Shown here in pieces: positions 43,780 through 54,700 of a stretch of 64,000 bases of DNA (the stretch's first letter is position 1; each line of letters starts with the position of its first letter). The translations under genes were made by a program, and so were the position numbers. The notes below the pieces were generated by a model, which saw only the letters and a program-made list of their open reading frames with translations, made no database searches and was not told where the DNA came from. The stretch comes from Actinernus sp. WN-2022 (taxonomy: Eukaryota > Cnidaria > Anthozoa > Actiniaria > Actinernidae), in the NCBI GenBank assembly GCA_030867875.1, contig JAOWCC010000936.1, positions 13,772,095 through 13,836,094 of the forward strand. The letters are read 5' to 3'.

Positions 43780-44403
43780 ATGTCATTTCTATGATATTAG
43801 TGCAATCACCGGTTTCAGTACACTGTGATTTACTGTCAAATGGTGGTAACTTTCACGAGCCAGGCAGTTGTATGGCTTCCAACAGTCCGACATGACTGTC
43901 GTCCCTGGTAGGATGTTTTCTTTAATTATCTTCAAAAGTGTTTCGCTACTGCGGTCTTCAACGGCCACTAAAAAAACAACGTGTTGTTCCTCTCTCGATG
44001 CCGCCAAAGCCCCACTGCCCCTCAACAACTCGGCCACGGTGGTAACTTCGATTCATCGATTTCAACAACCACTTCTTTCCCGCCAAGATCTTTACTTTCT
44101 TTTTCGAGTACGGCTGCACAAATCTCCCTGTAAAAATTAAACCAGTCCACGTGAGTTTGTTGAGATATCTCCGTATCGTGTGCCGCCTGTTTATTAAATC
44201 TGGATTCGCTGAACCCACCAGTAGGTCAACTCCACTACCTTCCTAATCGTCAAGTGGCTTTTTTCGAACCAACTGCCTTGATAGCTTGTGGCGGCAATTC
44301 GGACACCTTCTAATAAATTTGTCAGGTATTGTGACAGTGTGGCAGTGTGACACTCTGTACATTCATGTCTTTCAGCAAGCAAACTGGCATAGCTTTGTAG
44401 CAA
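43780..44403 (-). pseudogene. Merlin-type (IS1595/ISXO2-like) DDE transposase, frameshifted
   Basis: Three overlapping frames. From the right: an N-terminal region with HECTECHTAT, TYWWVQRI and INRRHTIRRYLNKLTW; VVVEIDES (first Asp, about 44050-44075); SYHRGRVVEGQWGFGGIERG; VAVEDRSSETLLKII, then ILPGTTVMSDCWKPYNCL (second Asp, about 43885-43900); and [11 protein letters not shown] (Glu, about 43785). The ISXO2-like DDE layout marks Merlin DNA transposons. Frameshifts lie after the first Asp and near the 3' end, and no terminal repeats were identified. Confidence 0.85.
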
Positions 44404-44903
44404 TGAATGGTACCCTCGTGGTCTTCAAAAATGGTCAATATTTTTTTGAAATTTCATCATAGGCAGTTTTGGATATGCAGAGGCGAAATAATAGTCCTAA
44501 GCCTGTATTTATATGTTTGGCGGGGGTGAGAAATAAATGAAAACTGGGCGTGTTATTATGCCTTGGCAGATTGCGATAGCATAATTGTTGGCATAATTGG
44601 ACGAACAAGCATAATTTTTCAGAAAAGCACTGCTCGGGCATAATTAGAAATTGTTCGCACTTTTTGAAACAATAAAGTCAATAACACTTTTATTCTTACT
44701 TTTTAAGTGCCTTTGCTGCACAGAATAAGAATAATTGCAAGCTACGGTGTGTGTGTGCGTGTTTACTGGATTTACAGGGTTTACAGGGTTTAATGCATTT
44801 AAACCGTCTATGTAATCACTCGTTTTAAACTCTAACCATACACGTTTAATACTTGACTACTATTCTATATGTAACTTTTATGCTTACTTAGTATTCCATT
44901 TAG
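44404..44903. other. No gene recognised
   Basis: Contains a short GT run near 44750 and repeated GGATTTACAGGGTTTACAGG. No coding signal. Confidence 0.4.
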
Positions 44904-45350
44904 TTAGTTTTTAGGGCCTCTCTGAAATAGGGCCTCTCTGAAAAAAACACTTCGGTGACGAGAGCACCCTGTCAAAACATTATTATTATTATTGTTATTA
45001 TCATAAATAATAGCTTGTGGCGGCATTCGCCTTCTTTCGCCTGTGAAGCACAGGTAACCCACACATGACCACAGGGAGTCCAACGCAAGATTAGGATGCG
45101 TTCTCCTTTGTCGAACACAATAACCTAGACCACTTACAGGACAGCTGTTTTGTTGAAATACGATACCATTCTTGTTTTGTCGAAAAAAGAGCGGAAATTC
45201 TTCTATCTTAGATTTCTGCAAATCAGTAATCTTTAGACTTTCGGAAGATAACTGGCGGAAGTTGCCGAGCTTCAATTCGTTTGTGCGTTTTATTGGCAAC
45301 AACGTAACCCGAGGTGGAAACTCATACATCTCCGTCGTATTTGCCGACAA
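44904..45350 (-). CDS. Unrecognised 148-codon open frame
   Basis: MSANTTEMYEFPPRVTLLPI at the N-terminus, several Cys residues in the middle (CPVSGLGYC, SLWSCVGYLCF), then an Asn run encoded by an ATT microsatellite and a basic C-terminus. No domain recognised. The microsatellite-coded Asn run argues against a conserved protein past residue about 115. It could be a first exon or a chance frame. Confidence 0.25.
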   Translation of the reverse strand: MSANTTEMYEFPPRVTLLPIKRTNELKLGNFRQLSSESLKITDLQKSKIEEFPLFFRQNKNGIVFQQNSCPVSGLGYCVRQRRTHPNLALDSLWSCVGYLCFTGERRRMPPQAIIYDNNNNNNNVLTGCSRHRSVFFREALFQRGPKN

Positions 45351-45689
45351 AATATTGACTTTTAAATTTTCACAATCTCAGTGTCGCGTTTCTGGAGCCA
45401 AAAAAATATTTTTTAGAATGAGAACAGTGTAGCTTAAATATATAAGATATATGTTAAATAAGCTTTATTTTTGGTGGCATTGATGATGATGATCTTACTT
45501 TATTTAAACACGCTGGCCTCGTTCAACTTAAAAGCTGGTTTCCAAGAGAGGCGTGCATTATGATTATAAACATCTCATCTGATTATAATTACTAATACTT
45601 ATCCTAAGCTAATATATATAATTAATAAAGTAATCTATGTGGTAATATCAAAAATAAAATAAAAATTAAAAAAAATAAAAAAATAAAAA

Positions 45690-47050
45690 AAAAAAAATTA
45701 TATAATACACAACATTTAAAACATATATATTTCTATCTACAATAACTAGTTTACTAACTTCTAAAAGTAAAGCCTGAGGAGGATATTTTGCTACAAAACG
45801 ATTCATATGAGCTAGAACCCCTTATGCCCTCTGGTACCTTATTCCATATTTGAGCTCCGCTATAGCTAAAGCTCTTTTTTAAAAATTCTGTTCTAGGTCT
45901 AGGAATAAAAAGCTCAGTTGAGGATCCCCTTAGATTGTAATCAGTTTTTGAGTTTAAATTTTGAAAAATGTTACACAGTCTTTGGGGCGCTAATTCGTGA
46001 ATCGTTTTGTACATGAGTCTGGCCTTCATTTGTGACCTACGCTCGTCTAAAGATGTCCACCCAAGTGCGTTTAGAGCCAAACTTGATTGGCCAGCTTCAT
46101 TTCTGAAATTCATGATGACTCTGGCCGACCTGTTTTGAAGTTTCTGGAGACGTTCATTTAGACCTTTACCCAACGAATCCCAAACCTCGCAACAATAGTC
46201 AAAATGAGGCTGAATTAGAGCATTGTAGACCGATACAAGAGTATCTCGATCGACAAATTCTCTAAGTTTTCTAATAGCCCCAATTCCAGACGAAATTTTA
46301 CTTGCAATGTACTCAATGTGTTTCTCCCATGTTAGAGATTCGTCAATCTGTACTTCAAGTACTTTATAGTTCTATACTCTATTAACAGGTTGATTATGAA
46401 TGGTAACTCTTGGTTGCATGGACATCTACGCTATTTATCTTATGTTTTGAGGTAATCAAGACATACTCGGTTTTGGCTATATTTAAGCTGAGTTTGTTAG
46501 CAGACAGCCAATTTCTAACATTTATCAGGTCCTCGTTTATTCTCTCTTCTGTTTCATTTAGTGTTTCACCAAAAGCTGTCAAGCTAGTGTCATCAGCGAA
46601 CATTCTAGATGTTGTGTGCTTTAAACAATTTGGCAAATCGTTTATATAAATAATAAACAGGAGAGGGCCAAGAATGGATATTTGAGGAATACCACAAGTG
46701 ATTTTTCTCTGATTTGAAAACATGCCCTGCAACTGACACTTTTGTGTTCGGTCTGTCAGGTAACAACGTAAAAGGTTAAGTGCTTTTTCTCCAAAGCCAT
46801 ACATTTGAAGTCTTTGAATTATTATTCCATGATTTATGGTATCAAATGCTTTCTTTAAATCGAGGAAAACAACTAGATTATAAAGTCCCCGGTCCATATT
46901 AATATACCACTCGTTTGTACAATCCAGTAATGCGGTGGTTGTCGAATGGAAACGTCTAAAACCGAACTGATGTTCGGATAAAATATTTTCCTTCAAGAGA
47001 TATTCATACATTTGTTCATACAAAATATTTTCCATTAATTTGCTTACCAA
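45690..47050 (-). pseudogene. CR1/Jockey-like LINE RT, long 3' half
   Basis: Two long frames. 46394-47050 reads VSKLMENILYEQMYEYL, SEHQFGFRRFHSTTTALLDC, VVFLDLKKAFDTINH (motif A), FADDTSLTAFG (motif C) and WLSANKLSLNIAKTEYVLI. 45754-46173 reads RLQKLQNRSARVIMNFRN to FSYSGAQIWNKVPEGIRGSS. A frameshift near 46390 separates them. The catalytic Asp residues are all present. The 5' part, with the endonuclease, is missing, and an A-rich 3' tail lies at about 45655-45700. Confidence 0.9.
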
Positions 47051-47070
47051 TTTCCTTTTAGTTACGATTC

Positions 47071-47822
47071 TTAAGGCCCGTTTACACGACCGGAAAAAAA
47101 CGGCACGTCTCGGATAAAAACTAGAACCGTTCGGATAATTTCATTCCTGTAAACGATCCGTACCCTACTTTTACCCGTGCCAATTTTACCCTTTCTGGGA
47201 CCATAGGCGCCTATGGTCCCGAAACGGAACGGAACGGATAAAACTGGGTTCGATACCAGTGTTTTCAGTTCCTGTGCATCGTGTAAACGCTTACGTATTC
47301 GTTCCATTGCTTTTTTTCTGAGCCTGAACTGTTTTGTCCTCAGTTGTTTATTTCTGTCCGCATGCGTATTTAGCTCCACTTTCTCGCAGTTATATGGCGG
47401 ACGATAAATGAGTGAACGGGAAGGGCAAAAAAATGAAAATGAAGGAAAATAATTTTATCTTCTAACGAGTCTCTTTTTCTAAGCTTTATATCTGGGTTTT
47501 TTTATGCAACTTCAAAGTAGAACTAACCGATTTCCTTCTAAAAGAAACATCAAAGACAACAGCCTTAACTCGTTAATCGCCATTTTATTTTACGAGCAGC
47601 ATATCGTGATCTAAACATTATCATGGACTCAACCACGGTCCGGTCTCGGAAATATTCTCGTGTAAACATCCCTTGCCGTTCCACCTATGCTTGCGGACCG
47701 GTGCCACTTTTTATCAGAACCGTTTCAAAATATTTCTCGTGTAAATGTCCAAATGTTCATGGAACCGGTACTTCTCTCTATCCGAGCCGTCCTTTTTTTT
47801 CTGTCGTATAAACGGGCCTTAA
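47071..47822. mobile_element. TIR element with TTAA target duplication
   Basis: TTAA at 47071-47074 and 47819-47822 flank GGCCCGTTTACACGAC (47075-47090) and its complement with one mismatch (47803-47818). Similarity continues inward for about 30 bp. The 744-bp interior has no credible gene but holds a perfect 24-bp palindrome at 47197-47220. TTAA suggests a piggyBac- or Kolobok-type mobiliser; a TAA/TTA duplication (Harbinger) cannot be excluded. Confidence 0.75.
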
Positions 47823-48750
47823 ATCAACAACTTTTGAGAGCAATATCAGTAATTTCTGAACGCCACGGTCACGTGACCTGATCATGTTAGTATTAATTGC
47901 AAATTGTTTATTCTGGTTCCTTCACAGATGATTTAAAGATGTAAGCAAATACCTGCATGTACGTTTTACGTACCTATGTTTTTATTACCGACCGACCCAA
48001 CATCACAAGCCAGAGGGCGATGGGAAACGAAACATTTTATTGGGATAAGGTTATGAATATGAATTATTAATGAGCCAAGTGTCGTTGTATTCTGCAGTTA
48101 CTCCGGCAAAAAACATCAACGGATATTTTTTTGGTTTACGATTCTTACTGTACTAGTAATTATTTTCTAGGAGTTTAGTTTCGAACCAAGCCCATTCATT
48201 TGTGTTATGATTACAGCGCAAAAATTAATAAAAAATACAGCTAAAATTTTGAATATTTTGTGGTTACATGTACACTGAACATGATTTTCTTTGGCTACTT
48301 TTTGACACTTGATGCGTCGCTGGCTGTCAAGCGTTTAGCGGCGTCTTTCCTTTCCACGCCCCATTTTGACCGCGCGTCACAGGTAACCCAATCGGGAAAA
48401 AAACTTGACCGAAAAAGCGTACCTTCATCTATATTGTTATGTTCTAAAATAACAAGTTATCCCCATCATTTACTTATAGTGTGGAAAATCAAGCTAAAAC
48501 TGATGTATTACAATTCCAACCATTTCCATGTCAGGAGCATAAAACGAACCTCGTCTTCATGCTAGCCGGCCATTGTAATAAGAGATGTTGGTATGTGTTA
48601 TTTTTGTATCCAGTTCCGCACCAAGCCCCTCGGCTAGCAAAGCGGAAGTTTGGCTTGCTGATGACTAATGCATCCCGCAAAAGAATTTGCCTCCGTAACG
48701 TGACAGTTTAGGAATACCATTCCGCATTCGGAAGGGTTTGTTGGTGCGTA
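47823..48750. other. Upstream region of the putative membrane-protein gene
   Basis: No repeat pair or coding frame stands out. The last 200 bp before the ATG at 48751 are less AT-rich, with several CG dinucleotides, which would suit a promoter and 5' UTR. That is inference. Confidence 0.35.
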
Positions 48751-51700
48751 ATGGCGGCGAAGGAATCGTACTTCTGTGTACTGCTCTTCCTCGTTGCATT
48801 CGGCAAGACAACAACGGTACGTTGAAGACTTATAGTTATAACTGTTGTGAAGATAAAATAGTTTTGTTCTTACATCAAGGTTGGTTTAACTTAACTTTTA
48901 AAGTATTCTTTGACTTTGCATGGTTTATACAGCAGTAAGGGTGGGGGTACTAATTATTGTCTATGTTTGCTGGTCTGAACGTGGAATGACAATGGACTAA
49001 AAATCACAGAAGTGTGGCATTGTTTTCCAAGGTCAAGAAAATTGGTACGCTCACCCTTACTGCTGCTTCCTTATCGCGTACAATTGTTGTATTGAAAAGT
49101 GACTTACAGATATATCCTTGGTGCAGATAAAGAGGATCGATATTTAAACCATTAAGTGCTACGTAATAATCTGAATTAGGATATATGATAGATATAGCTT
49201 TCTTCTCAAATGCGTTTTTTTTAGGGGGGGGGGGAATGATGAAGTTTTGGATATTTTCATTGATGCATCTCTCTTCTGGAACTGGCCACTGTTCCAGCTC
49301 TGTCATGAGGTAATAAGGAAGAGAAAATGTAAAACTGTTACCGCGTAATCAAGTAAAGATCTAATGAAAGTTAAGTAAAATAGTACTAAGTCTTGAGGAG
49401 GGATATTAACTAGCAATCTGGATTGCACTAGGAAATAAACTCTCTTGGATGCCTTCTTGACTATTTCACTGACATTTTTGGCAAATTTCACTGGCATGAG
49501 TGTAAGAGCCAGTAATGTTGTTCTCTGCGTGCGGTAATGCAAAGAAATGTAACACTAAGCGCTGACTTTATTGCTTTTAAATATAAATGAATTGGCTTCA
49601 TATTTGTTGTCTGACCTTAACTCGGAATATAGCTTAGATACTACTATTACTACTATCATCACTAGTATAGTGATATAACATTATTATATACTCATGTAAA
49701 TTTAGACTCGATAATTCAGTTTTCTTACTGTAAGAGTTTTATTAAACTATTATTATTATTATTATTATTGTTGTTGTTGTTATGCGCGTTCCAAAATAAA
49801 TTTCTGCTAATTGCTGCCGCAGCGAGAGAGCCTGAAGCGAGCGAGCAAGGCAGCAATACTAATCTGTGTAATGGGGTCGTGCTTTTGGCGCATTGCCAGA
49901 ATAGTGCATTGTGGTTATGCGTAAGGACACAGAATCACGCATCGCATGATTGGACTCGGTGTTCGCGATAGTTTGGGGCGGTGATAATGAATATTTTCCA
50001 AAGAGAAAGATCTCTCCTGTTATCAATATGGTGACAAACAAATAATTTTCTCCTATTACCTTCTATAAAGTCGAAATCAAAATAGTTACAGAGCCGGGTT
50101 CAAACCACACAAATTACCATATCCCAATTACAGTTGATTTCCCGTGTAAACTTACGCTTTTAACATTGGACTCTACGCTGCGAGCTCTAACATATGCTGT
50201 TGCTTTTTTTGGCTGGGAACTTAAGAAAATGTCGTGCCAAAGAGCTACTGTAGATTTTCTTCCAATACACGTTTTTTTAACGGAGAGGCAACATTTACTA
50301 CTTATTAAGTATACTAGTTGTAAGACCTAACAGCTTGGCGCTTTCTACGACATCCAGAAACTTTCCATCTACAGTAACTTGAGTGAACTCTTGCTGATTT
50401 TTAGAAAACGAGATGCAAAACTCTTTGCACTTATCCGAGTTAAGTTGGACTCTGTTGTCTGCAGACATTGTTACACGTCATCAGCAATAGCTTGAGCGTT
50501 ACTTGCTTCACTCTTCGCAACTACTTCTGAGGCAGTTGTATCGTCAATGAATTTCCACTGACTGAAGTCTTTGACTACCAAATTGTTTATCATAATGATG
50601 AACAGCCAAGGACCTAATTTAGTTCTGTGAGGCACACCTGAAGGGACTGAATCTCACTCAGAGTAGCAGCCTTCCCCGAATTTGATTCTGTGGGACCTGT
50701 TACTTAGAAAACCAATTATCCAATTAATTATGCTACGTGGTATCTCTAGCTTGATTAATTTATTAATCAGGATGCTGTGATCTAAGTATAATATCAAATA
50801 CCTTGCGATAGTCAGATTGAAGTGTTCTCACGGTGGAGCCATTGCCATCAGTTGTCTGCGACCAGTTGTGGATCATACTCAGCAAGTCGAGGGTAGTTGA
50901 GGACTTCTGGATCGCCCCGTACTGGTTGGAGTCAATGATCTTCAGTGCAGCAAGTTTGATATAGTCACACACTACGAAATCACCAGCGACCTTTGAAATA
51001 CATGGAGTTAGCGAAATGGGTCTGAGGGCTTTCGTAAGGTTTTGCACAGGCTTCTTCTTCGGGTAATGGAGACACACCAGCAAGCAGTTTCCATGAACTA
51101 GGTAGGCGCTGTTCACTGAATGAGGCATTCATGATCCTGCTGATAGGAAACGCGAGAAGCTCGGCATACTCCCTCAGCAAGCTTATATAAGCTGCAAATA
51201 CATCGTGGATATTAATAAAAGTTTATTATTAATGAAATCTGTAAGAACGCACGCAATGGGTAGTAACGATCAAATGTTTTTCCGGTTTCCTGCGAAGTGC
51301 TTTTTTTGCAGATTTATATAATAAACAACATATTAGTCGGCTAATCACAGGCAGCTAATACGGTTACTTACCAGGTTCACTCGCTGGATTGAGATATTGA
51401 AACTGAATACGACACTCATCTCCCAGATGCATGACATTACGCTTGCTGCCTTTTGATCTACAAAGATGGCGGCAGGTTTGTGAAAACCATAGGGGAAGAT
51501 GTAAACACCTTTTTGTTAAATAAGCAGCAAGAAAATAAACATTCTGGGAGAAGAAGGAAAATAATTGGAAATACAACTCTTTATGGATACGAAAACACAG
51601 CTGCCAAATAAATACTACTAGAAGAGCTTTGAAAGATCATGAAGGAGTTTGTACTGACAGTAATTAAAACGAGTTAGAGAAGAGTTCTTAGAGTATTTTA

Positions 51701-54700
51701 ATTGTCCATTTTATAATAAGAACATTACATGGCGATTTGAAGATATCAAATTTATCCTCTTGAGTCCAAAATATTTCGCTGCACTCACTCGTGACTCAAG
51801 AGAATAAACTTAATATATTCGCATCAGCATGTAATATACTCTAGTATGTATTTTTACTTGTTAAATGCATTTTTGCACGCCTAAAAGCTCGCAAAATACA
51901 TACGAGACACACGTCTAGTCTAGTAATAACCTATTATTATCAATATACGCGGCCAATTTGAAATAACTTTCAGCGGGCTACTAATACATTATCAGCCCTG
52001 CAGCTGATTGGTTCTCGGTTCATCATCCAATCAGTTGTTAACGCGGGAAAATCATTCAAATGAAAACTCTTGCGGCAAGTGTGGAACTGCAGTTGCTCGT
52101 AGAACGAAAGCTCATCGATAAAAACAAAATCAAAGCCTATTTTATCACTTCAAATGGAAGAAATAAGCAGTCAAAATGCTGATTTGGGGATCGCCGAAAT
52201 GGATAAGCTAGAAGCAAAAGCACAGGCGGAAAATGCGAAGAGAGCCATTTCTTCGGTGTGTTAAGAAAGTCGAGAAATGGTACGAGAAACGAAAGCTCAA
52301 AGTTTTCTTGAATTCTGTTACTCCGGTTGAGTTCTAACTTCTAAGAAAATTATATGCCGACGTTAAATAATTATTTTCAGAGATTTTTAGCTATTTTAAA
52401 GCCATTTTTTATTAATCCAGTCACGAAAGTGAATTTATTGGATTCGTAGTTTGTTGAAAACACAGTTAAATATATTTGAAGGAATATTGGAATTCATTGC
52501 ACACTTGTACTATTGAAATTCACGCATTAAAATTTGTTATTAAAGTCTATTCAATTATAATGTTATCTGGATATTATTTGGCCTTGTTTTTTTATAAAAA
52601 TGATAATATTTTTAACATGACTTGTGTCGGGACATTGTTTATTCGCGCCCTTGGAGTCCGGACAAAACTCATGTTATTCCTATATTAATCGATTAACACA
52701 TAGATGCAACACTCAAATAAATAAATATTATACTATGATTCAACTATTCACTTTATGTAGAATCGATATTAGTGTTATAGAATGTTAATAGGATATACTG
52801 GTATTTTCAAGAGAACAACACATAATCCTAGGACTATGATCATGATAATCACACATTTTTATTGGTGCGATAGTGCGCACCGGGAATATCGAGAAAATGT
52901 AAAAGAATATAAAAAGTATAGAAATCAATATTTGCATGGTTATGATATTTACAATGCCCATAATAGGTACTTATTGACTGAGGGAGGGCCGGACGGGAAA
53001 ATATTTGGCTCGAGGTCATGTCGTACGTACAAAATGACCGAGAGCCAAATATTTTTCCCGTCCGATCCGGCCAGGGCAAACTCAGTCAATAGGTTTTTAA
53101 TCATATGACCATATTGTTTTGTAGAACAAACCGCAAAACAGCAAGAAAACATTGTGCAGGGCACACATCTGGCCGGACGACTTTTTCCGGCCCGTTCACG
53201 CCATACACATCCGGCCCTCATTACGTGACTTTTTAAATGGTTTTGAAAGGAAAGCGCGCGCAGGGTCGTACGGGTTATATGATAAGTTGTCCTTATAACA
53301 TACTCAACAAAATATCTGGATTCTGATGGTCAATGACGAGTGCATCTAAAGTGCACAGTTGCACCCTCTCAGAAAATGTTTTCTCAGTATATTATAAACA
53401 AAAAATAAATGAACTACTGGTGTTATACTTGATATATATGCCACTGAGTGATTTTTTGAAGGTTCTCAAATTGCACTTGCTTAAAGGCTCGTGCAATTAT
53501 AAAAAGTTTCGAAATATCACTCAGTGCCTATAAATCTCGTATAGCACGAGCAGTTCATGCAGTTTCCTCTACTTATATATAGCATTATTACCAGTCACCT
53601 TTGTTTCGTTTCGTTTCTGCAGACAATGTATTCCCAGACAAGTTATACAGGCTTTACCACACAAGGTAATTAATGTCCTCCATCTGCGACTGTATGTGGT
53701 CTGATCCCATGGTAGAAAGAACTGTTGTTTGTGTTAAGATTCTTGTTCTGTAGCTCTTATAAAAAACATGAGCACTGTTCTTTTAAAATAAGCTGTATAT
53801 CTATCATGCTTTAGAGCTATATCGTGACATACCAAGGCGCGCACTCTGATTGGTCGATATTTAGCCACGTGCTATTTCACAATAGATGCATCGTCACAAG
53901 GTCACGCGCGCGCTGTTTATTGGGAAAGTTTGATAATTATTGTATACAACAAATATGTTTCATTTTGTCGTGATCTGTCCTTTTTTAGATGCTTATGTGA
54001 CGTCACAACATGAAGAGAACATATCTCTAGCATGTGATATGTTATTTGATTCGACTTGAATTTCTGGTGCCTTTAGTAACTTTAACGATACCTAATTTGC
54101 TTCCCCCGATGTTTTTCCTATACAGATCACGTGATGTTTCTTCAGATAATTAAAGGTTACTCCAATGTTTTCCCAATACAGATCATGTGATATCTCTTCA
54201 GGGAATTAAAGGTTACTTAATGTTGTCCCAATACAGATCATGTGATATCTCTTCAGGGAACTAAGGTTACTTAATGTTGTCCCAATACAGATCATGTGAT
54301 GTTCTTCAGGGAATTTATCGCTTTCTAGTGGTGTTTGTTATGAAATTAATGCATCCCCTCGGCATAAAGAGTAACAATTTAAGAAATAGAAAACGTTTAC
54401 CGTGTTTACATAGCCTGATGCAAACACGAGGGGAAGTTTGGGAGAATTCTCAAGTTGTTGTGTAAACCCGAGACCGAAGGTCGAGGGTTTACACAAAAAC
54501 TTGAGAATTCTCCCAAACTTTCCCTCGTGTTTGCATCAGGCTATGTAAACACGGTAAACGTTTTCTATTTCTTTTATAAAATAGACGCAAGATCGAGCAC
54601 GAAACGATATTTTAAAACTTTTTCGTTAATGTCAAACGCGAAATTCTCCATACATTGTAAAATGTCAATCATATTCGCTTGTGAAGTTGGCCGTGTTTGC

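Noticed and set aside
52155..52262. Possible exon with coiled-coil-like composition
   Set aside because: No convincing acceptor and donor pair in phase with the four-exon model.
53820..53920. Possible promoter with CACGTG and CG-rich motifs
   Set aside because: The GCGCGC and TCTGATTGG motifs recur in nearby repeats (for example near 55935), so repeat origin is more likely.
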